A stretch of DNA of 64,000 nucleotides from Bog-473 sp963800725 (GCA_963800725.1 CAWDCE010000021.1:42801-106800); one strand, 5' to 3'; positions 45,806 to 55,559 are shown, counted from the stretch's first letter. Made by a program: numbers and translations. The notes: a model not told the origin generated them from the letters alone.

Positions 45806-46619
45806 CTAACGACTGGGCGAGACCGAATCGAGGGCGATGGACATTGTCTCGCCATAGTGCACCGTGCCAAGGGGCCCCTGGCCCTGGCTGACGGCGACCG
45901 TTTCGCGCTCGACGCAAGATGACACCGTCACTTGTCGACACCCAGTAATCGGTCGGGTTGACGCCGTGCTCGGCGCCCGAGAACGACATGGAGATGCGCG
46001 TGTGGATCGCCGGCATCGACTTCCCATCGACTTTGACCCGGGCATAGTTGAGGACCTGGCCCACCAATTCGATGCGCTCCCCCGTTGCGTGGCACGTCGT
46101 GTGCCATTTCTCGCCCAGCGTCGGATCCGGGGGCAAGAAATAGGTATTGGCCGGACAACTGATCACACTCGTGGTCTTGGTGCCTGCGATCTGTTCATAA
46201 GAGAGGGCCGAGTGCACGTCGATCTTTCCGTGGTTCGCCGCACATTCCACCAGCCCTTCGATATGTTGCTCGAAGGGCTCCCACTGCAAGGTCGCACAGC
46301 CGGCCGAGTCGGTGACGATCATGTCCGAGGCCGTCGGAAACGCGCGGGAGATGCCACCGAAACTCAGATGCTCACTGCCCGTCGTGCGGTAACGATAAAC
46401 GCCCGCGGGTGGAATGAGTGTGTTGGCGCCCCGTTGCTTGCCCCGTTGCTCGAGCCGGTATTGGCGGAGCGCCTGGCTCAGGTCCACCCGCGTGGCCGGA
46501 CTGCGCAAGATGAAGAACCAAATGCCCGCACCGACCACCGCCACGATGGCAGCCAGGCTCAAGATCCCCGCACCCACCATCCAGATACGGTGCTGGGAGG
46601 CCCACGTCGCAATCGGCAT
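45806..46619 (-). CDS. Membrane-anchored protein of unknown function (frameshifted), paralogue of 19539-20513
   Basis: About 270 residues when joined: an N-terminal membrane helix (VGAGILSLAAIVAVVGAGIWF, about residues 14-36) and an extracytoplasmic domain with paired cysteines (SAGCATLQWEPF, LVECAANHG, SVISCPANTYF, WHTTCHATG). The frame changes near 45915, after TDYWVSTSDGVILRR; the C-terminus GPLGTVHYGETMSIALDSV ends at 45806. It shares the PPAGVYRYRTTGSEHLS pattern with the protein at 19.5-20.5 kb. No named family recognised. Confidence 0.72.
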
Positions 46620-47010
46620 ACATGAGCATTCTAGTTTGACGCCCCCGGCCCGCCCAGGTGGATCCGACTCAGGGCCGGCGCGCTCGGCAACGCCATTGGT
46701 TCGTCGGCATTCTCACCTGACAAGAGACCAGGTCAGCGGGGCGAATTCGAGCACCGGCCCGGCCCTTGGTCCCGCGCCACCCCACCGAGGGCCACGTACC
46801 CATAGGGGCGCTGGCGGCCCCGCAGAACAGACCCGTGCACATGCGGCGGCGCAAATGGAGGGAACCGGGCCCCCTTGGTTCGCCCCGTTTCGTCGTGCCC
46901 CGAGCCATTTGCGCAGGGCGGCCGGGCATCGGCGGACTTCTCAAGTCCGACCCGATGGACGGTAGGGTGCCAAGGCCGAGAACGTCTTCATCTGCAGCGA
47001 GGAGCGCACC
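46620..47010. other. Intergenic region before the MaoC gene
   Basis: Nearly 400 bases with only weak, domain-free open frames. It presumably holds the promoter of the rightward maoC-menG-menF run. A ribosome site GAGGAG lies before 47011. I see no strong repeat or operator. Confidence 0.4.
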
Positions 47011-47466
47011 ATGACCACCATTGTCAACGGCGTCGATGCCTTTCACGATCTCGTCGGCCAGCAACTCGGGTACTCCGAATGGGAGCCGGTGACCCAACAA
47101 CGGATCGACACCTTCGCCGACGCCACCGACGATCATCAGTGGATCCACGTCGACCCCGAACGCGCCAAGGACGGCCCCTTCGGTGTGGCGATCGCCCACG
47201 GCTACCTCACGCTCTCGCTCGCCCCGGTGCTCTTGAACAAGGTGTTGCGGGTCGACAATATGAAGTTCGGCGTCAACTACGGCGCCAACAAGGTCCGCTT
47301 TCCCTCGCCCGTTCCGGTCGGTTCGGATCTTCGCATGGGGGTCACCGTCGCCGCGGTCGATGACGTCGAGGGCGGCGTGCAGGTGACCTACGACCTCGTG
47401 ATGGAAGTGCGCGACGCACCCAAGCCGGCCTGCGTCGCCCAAGTGGTGTACCGCTACTACCGCTAA
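47011..47466 (+). CDS. MaoC-like (R)-specific enoyl-CoA hydratase
   Basis: 151-residue hot-dog fold hydratase. The hydratase-2 motif is present: FADATDDHQWIHVDPERA (catalytic Asp and His) followed by FGVAIAHGYLTLSL. It adds water to trans-2-enoyl-CoA or a similar acyl thioester. The ATG at 47011 follows GAGGAGCGCACC. The menG start lies 2 bases after its stop, so it shares the transcript with menaquinone genes without an obvious pathway link. Confidence 0.93.
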   Translation: MTTIVNGVDAFHDLVGQQLGYSEWEPVTQQRIDTFADATDDHQWIHVDPERAKDGPFGVAIAHGYLTLSLAPVLLNKVLRVDNMKFGVNYGANKVRFPSPVPVGSDLRMGVTVAAVDDVEGGVQVTYDLVMEVRDAPKPACVAQVVYRYYR

Positions 47467-47468
47467 CG

Positions 47469-48173
47469 GTGCCCAACTCGGCGCTCCCCGAAGGGGCGGA
47501 GAAGACGGCTCGGGTCCGCTCGATGTTCGATGCCATCGCGCCCCGCTACGACCTGGTCAATCGGATCATGACCTTCGGGCTCGACCAGTCCTGGCGTCGC
47601 ACCACCGTCGCCGCACTCGCCCTGCCGCGCCACTCGGTGGTGCTCGACTTGGCCTGTGGAACCGGCGACCTCACCCGCATCGCGCGGGCCCGGGGCCACC
47701 GCGTCGTCGGGGCCGATCTCAGCGTGGGGATGCTCGGGGCCAACACCACCGGCGCACCCCTGGTGCATGCGGACAGCAGTCAACTGCCCTTCGCCGACGG
47801 CTCTTTCGACGGCCTCGTGTGCGGCTACGCGCTGCGCAACTTCACCGATCTGGCCCAGGCCCTGAACGAAACGGCTCGGGTACTGCGTCCCGGTGGGCGC
47901 CTCGCCATCCTCGAGGTCGACGCACCCACCTCGCCGCTGTTGCGCACCGGATACAAGCTCTGGTTCGAAAAGGTCGTCCCCGTACTCGGGGGTGCGCTCT
48001 CGGACAGGGCGGCCTATGAGTACCTCCCGCGTTCGACCGCCTACCTCCCCCCGGGCCCACAGTTGCGGCGACTCTTGGTGGACGCGGGCTACTCGGCGGT
48101 CGGGATCCGCCCGCTCGCCGGCGGCCTGAGCCAGCTGCTCGTCGCCACCCGCCGCGGCCTGCCGACCCGGTGA
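47469..48173 (+). CDS. menG: Demethylmenaquinone methyltransferase
   Basis: Class I SAM methyltransferase of the UbiE/MenG family, 234 residues. Motifs: VRSMFDAIAPRYDLVNRIMT, VLDLACGTGDLTRIA (SAM loop), VGADLSVGML, FADGSFDGLVCGYALRNFTD and VLRPGGRLAILEV. The GTG start at 47469 follows the maoC stop; its end overlaps menF. Adds the methyl group in the last menaquinone step. Confidence 0.95.
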   Translation: MPNSALPEGAEKTARVRSMFDAIAPRYDLVNRIMTFGLDQSWRRTTVAALALPRHSVVLDLACGTGDLTRIARARGHRVVGADLSVGMLGANTTGAPLVHADSSQLPFADGSFDGLVCGYALRNFTDLAQALNETARVLRPGGRLAILEVDAPTSPLLRTGYKLWFEKVVPVLGGALSDRAAYEYLPRSTAYLPPGPQLRRLLVDAGYSAVGIRPLAGGLSQLLVATRRGLPTR

Positions 48174-49462
48174 GCGAGTTCAACGACCTCCACGCCCGCA
48201 CGGTCGCGCTCGATTACGGGCCCGACGCCTTGGAATTCGACGCCAGCCCGACCGTCTTGTTCGACCGTCCCGGACTGACCCTGGTTGGTTGGGGCACCGC
48301 CCTGCTCGTCCCCGCCCACCAGGCCACCGCGACCCTTGGCGCCATTGCCTGCGACGACCAGGTGCGCCGGAGCGGCTCGGGGGTCGTCGCCCTCGGTGCC
48401 CTGCCCTTTGCCTCGGCCATGCACGGCGAGCTCATCGTGCCGCGATTCATCATGGGGATCGCCCGGGAGGTCAACGGCGAGACCCATCGTTGGGCCACCG
48501 CAGTCGGGCCAACGGATCAGCCGTTGCCCACGACCGACGAACTCTTCGATTCGGTGATCTGGCAATACGGGACGGCGGATGCAAAGAGCGGGCGACCCGA
48601 CGCCACCATCAGCGCGCTCGAGGCCACACCGACCACCGAGGGCTATGGCGAAATGGTGGCTCGGGCCGTCGCACTGATGACGGCGCCCGGAGCGTCGGTG
48701 CGCAAGATGGTGCTTTCGCGCCTCATCACCGCACGGCTCGACTCGCCGCTCTCGCTTGCTGTCGTCCTGCGACGCTTGCGCGACCACGAACCCAATTGCA
48801 CCATCTTCTCCTTCCCGGTCCCCGACGGCACTTTCTTCGGTGCCTCACCCGAACTCTTGATCTCGCGTTCTGATCGCCACATCGCGTGTCACCCGCTCGC
48901 GGGGACGGTCCCGAGGGGGGCGACCGCCCGGGCCGACGCCGATGCGCAGGGCGCTCTGGCGGGTTCGGCGAAAGAACAGGCCGAGCACCGCTATGTCATC
49001 GACGACATCACCTCGATCCTCCAACCGCTGTGCACCTCATTGGTGGTGCCACCCGCCCCCTCGCTGGTGACGTTTCGGGCGGTGGCCCACCTCGGCACCC
49101 GCATCGAAGGCGAGTTGAGCGCGCCGACCCCGGTGCTCGACCTGGTCGAGTCCCTCCATCCGACGCCGGCAGTCGGTGGGTTTCCCCGATCGGCGGCATT
49201 GCGCGCCATCGCCGAGGCCGAACCGGTCCCCCGCGGCTATTGGGCGGGCCCGGTTGGCTGGACCGACGCCGAGGGGAATGGCGACTGGATGATCGGTATC
49301 CGAAGTGCGCAGCTCCAACTCGATGCCACGACGGTCTCCTTGCACGCCGGGGCGGGCATCGTGGCCGATTCCGACCCGACGTCAGAAGCCAACGAGGTCA
49401 ACGTCAAGCTGTCCTCGGTGCTCGAATCAGTGGTCCCGGGCGGCTCAACGAGCCTGCGGTAG
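48170..49462 (+). CDS. menF: Isochorismate synthase
   Basis: Chorismate-binding enzyme of 430 residues, first committed step of menaquinone synthesis. Motifs: VRKMVLSRLITARL, TFFGASPELLISR, ACHPLAGTVPRGAT, KEQAEHRYVIDDI, ESLHPTPAVGGFPR and GIRSAQLQLDATTVSLHAGA. The adjacency to menG argues for MenF over a siderophore enzyme. The GTG start overlaps the menG stop (GTGA). The 3' end overlaps the convergent histidine kinase gene by 18 bases. Confidence 0.93.
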   Translation: MSEFNDLHARTVALDYGPDALEFDASPTVLFDRPGLTLVGWGTALLVPAHQATATLGAIACDDQVRRSGSGVVALGALPFASAMHGELIVPRFIMGIAREVNGETHRWATAVGPTDQPLPTTDELFDSVIWQYGTADAKSGRPDATISALEATPTTEGYGEMVARAVALMTAPGASVRKMVLSRLITARLDSPLSLAVVLRRLRDHEPNCTIFSFPVPDGTFFGASPELLISRSDRHIACHPLAGTVPRGATARADADAQGALAGSAKEQAEHRYVIDDITSILQPLCTSLVVPPAPSLVTFRAVAHLGTRIEGELSAPTPVLDLVESLHPTPAVGGFPRSAALRAIAEAEPVPRGYWAGPVGWTDAEGNGDWMIGIRSAQLQLDATTVSLHAGAGIVADSDPTSEANEVNVKLSSVLESVVPGGSTSLR

Positions 49463-50962
49463 CCGCACCCGCGCCGGCACCGCCGCGGCCTCGATGGCAT
49501 TGGCCAGCGGGAGCCACACCACGAACGAAGCCCCGCCCCCGGGGGCTGACTCGACGAGTGCCCGACCGCCGAGTGCTTCGGCGATGGCGCGCACGATGGC
49601 CAAACCGAGTCCGGTGCCGGCCCCGGTGCGCGACGGGTCGGCGCGGTAGAACCGATCGAAGATGCGTTCTGTGTCGGCTGGATCAATGCCCGGCCCGGTG
49701 TCGCTCACCCGCAGATAGCCCATGCCCGCTTCGCCACCGCCTCCCTCGTTGCGGCCGACCCCGACCGACACGGTGACGGTGGTCCCGAGCGGGGTGTGGG
49801 CCACGGCGTTGCGTACCAAGTTGTGGGCGACTTGGGCCAGGCGTTCGGGGTCGCCGATCACCACCACCGGCCCTTCGGTGTCGAGGATGATCCTTCGACC
49901 GTGCTCGAGGGCATTGGAGTCGTCCACCACGTCGCGACAGATGGCCGTGAGTTCGACCGGTTCGCTGCGCAGCGGCCGCCCCCGGTCGAGCTCGGCCAAC
50001 AACAAGAGGTCCTCGACCAATCCCCCCATACGGGTGGCCTCCTCTTCGATGCGTTGCAACGCCTTGTTCTTGGAGGCCTCGTCGGAGAATCCACCCCGGC
50101 GGAGCAGTTCGGCGTAGCCGCGGATCGAGGTCAGTGGCGTGCGCAGCTCGTGCGACGCGTCGGCCACGAACTGACGGAGGCGCTCCTCGGACGCCGATTT
50201 CACGTCGAAGGCACCTTCAATCTGGGTCAACATCTCGTTGAGGGCGGTGCCGAGCCGACCGACTTCGGTATCGGGGGAACCTTCGGGGACCCGTCGGGCC
50301 AGATCGCCCGAGGCAATGGCATCGGCCGTCTCGGCCATGTCGGCCAAGGGACGCAGACCGCGCCGCACCAACCACAACGCCAAGACCCCCATGGCCACCA
50401 CGACGGCCAGGCTGGCCAACAACTCAATCCGGCGCAGCGACGCCAAGGTGTCTTGGGTCGGGTTCAATGACAAGGCGCTGTACAAAGTGCCCTGGGGCAC
50501 TTCGAGCGCCACGGCACGGTAGCTCGCCCCGGGGTCGCCTTTGCCCCCGACGACCACGGCATTCGGATTGGGTGTGAAGGCACCTCCGTGGCGGCCGAAA
50601 TGTCCGTGGGCCGGAATGTCGGAGTCTTGGACCGGGATGCCGGCGAGGTGGATGGGACTCGGGTCGGGTCGGTTCGGCGAACCCGACGGGCGCCGGAGCA
50701 CCACCTGGCCCCGAGCGTCGACCACCAAGAGGTAGAGATCGGGAGAGACCCGGTGCGAGAGTTCAGCGGGTGTCACCACCAAATGGTGATAGGCAGCCGC
50801 GTTCAGATAGTTGGAAGCAATGGTCTCGGATGCCGCCAACTGGTTGTCGGCTCTTCCATAGAGAAACGAGCTGACCGAGGCATAGGTGACGAAGTCGGCC
50901 ACCGCGAGTCCCACTACCAGCAAGATGGCCATCACCGCGACCAACCGCCGGTGCAGGTTCAC
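49445..50962 (-). CDS. HAMP-containing sensor histidine kinase
   Basis: About 505 residues. The first membrane helix (LVAVMAILLVVGLAVADFV) and second helix (LLASLAVVVAMGVLALWLV) enclose a ~150-residue extracytoplasmic sensor region. A HAMP domain follows (RRGLRPLADMAETADAIASG), then the phospho-acceptor His in DASHELRTPLTSIRGYAELL, N-box NLVRNAVAHTPLG, and G-boxes DTGPGIDP and GTGLGLAIVRA. The GTG start at 50960-50962 overlaps the response-regulator stop. The signal is unknown. Confidence 0.95.
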   Translation of the reverse strand: MNLHRRLVAVMAILLVVGLAVADFVTYASVSSFLYGRADNQLAASETIASNYLNAAAYHHLVVTPAELSHRVSPDLYLLVVDARGQVVLRRPSGSPNRPDPSPIHLAGIPVQDSDIPAHGHFGRHGGAFTPNPNAVVVGGKGDPGASYRAVALEVPQGTLYSALSLNPTQDTLASLRRIELLASLAVVVAMGVLALWLVRRGLRPLADMAETADAIASGDLARRVPEGSPDTEVGRLGTALNEMLTQIEGAFDVKSASEERLRQFVADASHELRTPLTSIRGYAELLRRGGFSDEASKNKALQRIEEEATRMGGLVEDLLLLAELDRGRPLRSEPVELTAICRDVVDDSNALEHGRRIILDTEGPVVVIGDPERLAQVAHNLVRNAVAHTPLGTTVTVSVGVGRNEGGGGEAGMGYLRVSDTGPGIDPADTERIFDRFYRADPSRTGAGTGLGLAIVRAIAEALGGRALVESAPGGGASFVVWLPLANAIEAAAVPARVRLPQAR

Positions 50963-51666
50963 GAATCTCGAGGAAGTCGCAGTGTGTAACCCACCCGCCG
51001 GATCGTGTGGATCAGCGGGAGCTCGCCTTCGTCGACCTTCTTGCGCAGGTAGCTGATGTAGGTCTCGACGATGTTCGGGTCGCCGTGAAATCCGTAGCCC
51101 CACACGTTGTCGAGAATCTCGGACTTCGACATGACCCGGCGGGCGTTCTCGAGCAGGTAGCGCAAGAGGTTGAATTCGGTTGCGGTCAGGTCGATGACCC
51201 GCTCGCGGCGCCACACCTCGTGGGTATCGATGTGCATGGTGACGTCGGCGAAGGTAAGTATCGACCAGTCGGCCGCCACCACCTCGCGGGCCCGGCGCAG
51301 AATCGCCCCTACCCTGGCCATCAGCTCTTCGATGCTGAACGGCTTGGTGACGTAGTCATCACCCATCGCCAGACCCTCGACCTTGTCCTCGGTGGTGTCG
51401 CGCGCCGTCAAAAAGACGATCGGGACTTGTTCACCTTGTTGGCGCAAGCGCCGGCACACCTCGTTGCCGTCGAGGTCGGGCAGCATCACATCGAGCATGA
51501 CCAGGTTGGGGCGATAGGTCCGCACCAAATCGAGCGCCTCGGCCCCGGTGCCGGCGACTCCGACGTCATAGCCCTCGAAGCGCAACGCCGCCGACAAGAG
51601 TTCGGCGATGTTGGGCTCGTCGTCGACCACGAGGATCCTGGCCGTTGGCAGTTCGGTGGTCACCAT
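50959..51666 (-). CDS. OmpR/PhoB-type response regulator
   Basis: 235 residues: receiver domain (RILVVDDEPNIAELLSAALR, phospho-acceptor Asp in VMLDVMLPDLDG, FLTARD, YVTKPFS) and a C-terminal winged helix (VIDLTATEFNLLRYLLENAR, GFHGDPNIVETYISYLRKKV, IHTIRRVGYTLRLP). Cognate partner of the downstream kinase by overlap. Its start overlaps the end of the upstream mannosyltransferase gene, so the three form one unit. Confidence 0.96.
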   Translation of the reverse strand: MVTTELPTARILVVDDEPNIAELLSAALRFEGYDVGVAGTGAEALDLVRTYRPNLVMLDVMLPDLDGNEVCRRLRQQGEQVPIVFLTARDTTEDKVEGLAMGDDYVTKPFSIEELMARVGAILRRAREVVAADWSILTFADVTMHIDTHEVWRRERVIDLTATEFNLLRYLLENARRVMSKSEILDNVWGYGFHGDPNIVETYISYLRKKVDEGELPLIHTIRRVGYTLRLPRDS

Positions 51667-52490
51667 GTTGCCCCCTCGCCCTCGCGCACCGCAATGGCGA
51701 CGATCTCGCCTGGTTCAGGCTCCGATTTCGGCGGCGCGATCCGATTGGCCTGGGCGCGCCCACGGCGAAGTCCGCGCCAGGCCCGCCCGAGTCCCCACCA
51801 CGTGACCAGGCCCAGGGCTTCGAAGACAATGACCGACGACATCTTGGACTCACCCGCCGTCCGGTCGACGAAACTGATGGGCACTTCGGTGATGCGGGCA
51901 CCGTGTTGCTTGGCCCGGTAGGTCATCTCGATCTGGAAGCCGTACCCCTCGGCCCGAATGTGGTCGAGGTCGAGGGAACGCAGAATCGAGGCCGAATACG
52001 CCCGAAAACCCGCCGTCGAATCCGCCACGCCGAGACCGAGCACGGCGCTGGCGTAGCGGTTGCCACCCCGAGAGAGCAGCTCGCGGTGCCAGGCCCAGTT
52101 CGGGATGGAGCCCCCCGGCATATAGCGCGACCCGATCGACACGTCGTAGCCCCGTGCGAGGGGTTCGAGGATCGAACCCAGGGCGCTCGGGTCGTGCGAG
52201 AAGTCGGCATCCATCTCCACGAAGGCGTCGTAGCCGCGTTCGAGTCCCCAGGCGAAGCCGTCACGATAGGCACTGCCGAGCCCGGACTTGGCGGGGCGGG
52301 CCAAGAGGTGGACATCGGAGAGTTCCGCCGCCACGCCGAGTACCAGGTCGGCCGTCCCGTCGGGGCTGCCGTCGTCGACCACCAAGAGTCCCGCTTCAGG
52401 CAGGGATTCGCGAACCCGATGCAGGATCCGCACAATGTTCTCCGACTCGTTGTAGGTCGGTATGACTACCAGTGGACGCACACTGGGCAT
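51660..52490 (-). CDS. Polyprenol monophosphomannose synthase (GT2 family)
   Basis: About 276 residues. The GT2 catalytic domain is clear: LVVIPTYNESENIVRI, LLVVDDGSPDGTADLV, GLGSAYRDGFAWGLERGYD, VEMDADFSHDP (DxD) and SIGSRYMPGGS. This is the soluble DPM1/Ppm1 domain, which transfers mannose from GDP-mannose to polyprenyl phosphate for cell-envelope glycans. A basic C-terminal tail may bind the membrane. No fused apolipoprotein acyltransferase domain. Start at 52488-52490. Confidence 0.92.
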   Translation of the reverse strand: MPSVRPLVVIPTYNESENIVRILHRVRESLPEAGLLVVDDGSPDGTADLVLGVAAELSDVHLLARPAKSGLGSAYRDGFAWGLERGYDAFVEMDADFSHDPSALGSILEPLARGYDVSIGSRYMPGGSIPNWAWHRELLSRGGNRYASAVLGLGVADSTAGFRAYSASILRSLDLDHIRAEGYGFQIEMTYRAKQHGARITEVPISFVDRTAGESKMSSVIVFEALGLVTWWGLGRAWRGLRRGRAQANRIAPPKSEPEPGEIVAIAVREGEGATW

Positions 52491-52508
52491 TCTAGGAGAT
52501 GGGCCTGG

Positions 52509-53657
52509 TCAAGACGTCTCGCCGGCCAGGGCCGCCTCGTCGGGCGACGGCCCCAGGCGAAGCTCTCTGACCACCACCTGGATCGCCCCCCCGACCGGGA
52601 TGCCGATCAGGGCGCCCACAAAGGTCCCGAGCCCCTCGCCCACCCGACCGCCCAGGGTGGCACCCACCAAGACGGCCAAGAGCACCCAGAAAGGATTGAG
52701 GCGAACGGTCTTGGACATGATGATCGGATTGAGAGCGTGATTCTCGATCTGTTGGTAGACCAAGAACACCACGAGCATCACGATTCCCGCAGGCACCGAG
52801 TGGATGGCCGCGATGATGACGACCGGCACCCCGGCCAAGAGCCCGCCGACGAGGGGCAGAAGATCGACGAGGGCCACGAAGACTCCGAGCAGGAGGGCAA
52901 AGGGGACCCCGAGGATGGCCAAGGTGATCCCGACGATCACCCCGGCGATGACCGAGGTCAAGAAGTTCCCCAGCATGTACCCGGTGACCGAGCGCATGGA
53001 CTGATTGGCCACCCGGTCGAGCCGCAATGCCGTCGCCGGGCTGAACAGGTTCATTAGACCGTGCCAGAGGCGGGGCGATTCGAGCATGGTGAAGAACGTC
53101 AAGACCGCAATGGTGCCCACGGTCACCAGTGAGGACAGCGCGGCTGCACCCACCGAAAATGCCGTCGCAGGTTTGAGAACCTTGGTCAACTGCTTGGTGA
53201 TCTGCGAAGATCCCTCCGAGAGGTACTTCTGCAGATGGAGCCGGAACACCAGCCGCCCGAGCGGCCCCCGACCCTGTCGGGTGTTCTTGACGAGGTTGGG
53301 GATCTCTTTGCCGAAGTGGACCGCCGCGGAAACCAACGGCGACGCGAAGAGATAGACCAAGAAACCAAAGACGACCAGACCGATCAAAAAGACAACGGTC
53401 GTGGCGACGCCGTGCGACATCCCATGGCGTTTGAAGAAGCGGGTGGGCGGGGTCAAGAGCAAGGCGATGAAGAACGCCACCACCGCGTAGAGGATGATCT
53501 TGCGCAGCACCCACAATCCAACGAGCAGCAGCGCGTTGAGATCGAGGAGCCCGATCACCACGATGGTGCCCACCACGATGGTGGCGAGCGGGATGCCCCT
53601 TCGGTCCGCGCTCCCCGAGAGGCGGGATCGCCAAGTTTCCGCGACGTCCTCAGCCAT
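52509..53657 (-). CDS. AI-2E family (PerM-like) membrane protein
   Basis: 382 residues with about eight membrane helices and a soluble segment between helices 3 and 4 (HFGKEIPNLVKNTRQGRGPL). Family patterns include SMRSVTGYMLGNFLTSVIAG, ILGVPFALLLGVFVALVDLLP, GGLLAGVPVVIIAAIHS and YQQIENHALNPIIMSKTV. The family includes the TqsA exporter and Na+/H+ antiporters, so the cargo is uncertain. Divergent from the flippase-like gene at 53.7 kb. Confidence 0.93.
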   Translation of the reverse strand: MAEDVAETWRSRLSGSADRRGIPLATIVVGTIVVIGLLDLNALLLVGLWVLRKIILYAVVAFFIALLLTPPTRFFKRHGMSHGVATTVVFLIGLVVFGFLVYLFASPLVSAAVHFGKEIPNLVKNTRQGRGPLGRLVFRLHLQKYLSEGSSQITKQLTKVLKPATAFSVGAAALSSLVTVGTIAVLTFFTMLESPRLWHGLMNLFSPATALRLDRVANQSMRSVTGYMLGNFLTSVIAGVIVGITLAILGVPFALLLGVFVALVDLLPLVGGLLAGVPVVIIAAIHSVPAGIVMLVVFLVYQQIENHALNPIIMSKTVRLNPFWVLLAVLVGATLGGRVGEGLGTFVGALIGIPVGGAIQVVVRELRLGPSPDEAALAGETS

Positions 53658-53666
53658 CCAACCAGC

Positions 53667-54773
53667 ATGGCAGCTCTGAGGGGTCCCCGACGTGCAAGCA
53701 TGAGTTCAATGCAAGTGCCGCGCACAGAGGAGGCCAGCCCGCAAAAGCGCCGCTGGCTCCCGCGCAACGTGAAGATCACCGTCATGGTCTTGCTCTTGTT
53801 CTTCGTCGGCGAGTACATCCTCTTGCCCGAGCTCGCCAGTGCCCGCCGAGAATTCCACCGGGTCGGGCAGCTCAACTTCTTATGGCTGGTTCTCGGCGCC
53901 TTCCTCGAGGTCGCCGCACTCGTGGCGTATGCCCAACTGACGCACTCGGTGCTCGAACCCGGTGCCCCACGACGCTTCCGACTCTTTCGCATCAACATGT
54001 GGGCACTCGCCATCAGCCACGTGCTGCCGGGCGGCACGGTCCCTGGCACCGCCGCCAGCTACAAACTCTTGACCGATTCGCAGGTGTCGGGGAGTACCGC
54101 GGCGTTCGGGTTGGCCACCCAAGGCATTGGTTCGGCCCTGGTCCTCAACATCATCTTTTGGTTGGCCTTGCTCATCTCGATTCCGCTCAACGGCTACAAC
54201 CCGCTCTATGGGTTTGCCGCCATCCTCGGCGTGTTGCTGCTCTCGATCTTCGCCGGGCTCGTGTACCTCTTCACCAAAGGTGAAAAGAAGGCCGGGGTGT
54301 GGGTCAACAAGGTCGCCAATCGACTCCCGTTCGTCAAGCCCGACACCGTGACGACCCTGGTCAAGAAGGTGGCCGACCGGATCAAGGTCCTCTCCAAGAA
54401 TCCCCAGCTGCTCACACGCGCCGGTATCTGGGCCGCGGCCAACTGGCTCCTCGACGCGAGTTCCCTGTGGGTCTTCCTCTTCGCCTTTGGCGCCCACGTC
54501 TCCCCCGTCGACCTGCTGGTCGCCTACGGGTTGGCGAATGTCTTGGCGGTCCTGCCGGTCACCCCGGGCGGCCTCGGGGTCATTGAGTTGACCTTGGTCA
54601 CCGTGCTGACCGGATTCGGGGTGCATGCCGGGGCGGCCACCGCCGGGGTGCTGTGCTGGCGCCTGGTGAATTTCTGGTTACCCATTCCCTTTGGCGGATT
54701 GTCCTTCCTCTCGCTCAAGCTCGGCGGTCGGCTCGCAACCGCGCAGGCCCACGCCCAACCTTCGGTCAACTAA
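53667..54773 (+). CDS. Lysylphosphatidylglycerol synthetase TM-domain-like (UPF0104) membrane protein
   Basis: About 368 residues with seven or eight helices. Family signatures: FRLFRINMWALAISHVLPGG, GTAASYKLLTDSQVSGSTA, VDLLVAYGLANVLAVLPVTPGG and LGVIELTLVTVLTGFG. This is the flippase-like domain of MprF/AglD relatives; there is no synthase domain, so it is probably a lipid flippase or an uncharacterised permease. Starts at 53667 and 53700 (MSSMQV) are both possible; neither has a strong ribosome site. Confidence 0.88.
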   Translation: MAALRGPRRASMSSMQVPRTEEASPQKRRWLPRNVKITVMVLLLFFVGEYILLPELASARREFHRVGQLNFLWLVLGAFLEVAALVAYAQLTHSVLEPGAPRRFRLFRINMWALAISHVLPGGTVPGTAASYKLLTDSQVSGSTAAFGLATQGIGSALVLNIIFWLALLISIPLNGYNPLYGFAAILGVLLLSIFAGLVYLFTKGEKKAGVWVNKVANRLPFVKPDTVTTLVKKVADRIKVLSKNPQLLTRAGIWAAANWLLDASSLWVFLFAFGAHVSPVDLLVAYGLANVLAVLPVTPGGLGVIELTLVTVLTGFGVHAGAATAGVLCWRLVNFWLPIPFGGLSFLSLKLGGRLATAQAHAQPSVN

Positions 54774-55122
54774 CGGCGCCGCAACCCAGGTACTTGGCGC
54801 CCCGACCGGCGGCCCGGGTCAGTGACGTCGCCTCGCCGCCCCATCGAGCCACGAACAAGCGCACGGACCTTGGCCCTCCATCGCTCGGCGCCGGAGGGCA
54901 ACACCACGTGCGGCACACCGAGGTCATTGCCTCACGCGTCTTTTGCGGAACGGGCCACTTCACCATCGCGCCACGACTCGGTGGACCTGGCTTCGGCCCG
55001 CTGGTGGACGACGGTCCCGGGCCTCGCGCCGGCGCCCGCACTAGTTTGAACGTCTCGTATCGAACTGACGACACGACGTGCGTGCACGATCAGTGATGGT
55101 CTTGATAACTGGGAGAGATGCA
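54774..55122. other. Intergenic region before the cupin gene
   Basis: About 350 bases. Several GC-driven open frames overlap here on both strands (the longest leftward, 54766-55074), but none has a recognisable domain. The cupin ribosome site GGGAGAG lies at its right end. Nothing else seen. Confidence 0.4.
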
Positions 55123-55494
55123 ATGGCCAAGTCTTCGTGGGTATCGACCGTCGTTCGAGTGGAAAAGCCCTGGGGACACGAGGAGCACTTCGCCCTCGTC
55201 GACGGCCGCTATTGCGGAAAGGCGCTCCACGTCACCGCGGGGCACGCGCTCTCACTGCAATACCACGAGCACAAAGAGGAGACCGTCGCGGTGCAGTCGG
55301 GCCGCCTCCTCTTCGAGGTGGGCGCTCCCGACGTCGAGCTCGAATCATTCGAGCTGCTCCCCGGCGAAGCCGTCCATCTGCGGCCCGGCACCCGGCACCG
55401 CATGACCGCCCTCGAGGACACGGTCATCCTCGAGGCGAGCACCACCGAGCTCGACGACGTGGTGCGTCTCGACGATCGTTACGGCCGCCACTAA
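55123..55494 (+). CDS. Cupin-domain protein, mannose-6-phosphate isomerase-like
   Basis: 123 residues forming one cupin barrel: VRVEKPWGHEEHFALVDGRY, the metal-binding His set in LQYHEHKEETVAV (HxH...E), and PGTRHRMTALEDTVILEAST with the second His. The opening VEKPWGHE resembles type II phosphomannose isomerases and sugar-nucleotide cupins. The start is ATG at 55123 after GGGAGAG; earlier in-frame starts lack a site. Possible sugar isomerase or epimerase; the substrate is unknown. Confidence 0.85.
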   Translation: MAKSSWVSTVVRVEKPWGHEEHFALVDGRYCGKALHVTAGHALSLQYHEHKEETVAVQSGRLLFEVGAPDVELESFELLPGEAVHLRPGTRHRMTALEDTVILEASTTELDDVVRLDDRYGRH

Positions 55495-55559
55495 GCGCTC
55501 GCAGCGCCGCTCAGCGCCATCGCAACCGCCCCAGCGCTCGCTCCGGCCATCAATCCCTG

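Noticed and set aside
54766..55074. A 102-codon leftward open frame before the cupin gene.
   Set aside because: Several frames are open here on both strands; none has a domain or ribosome site.
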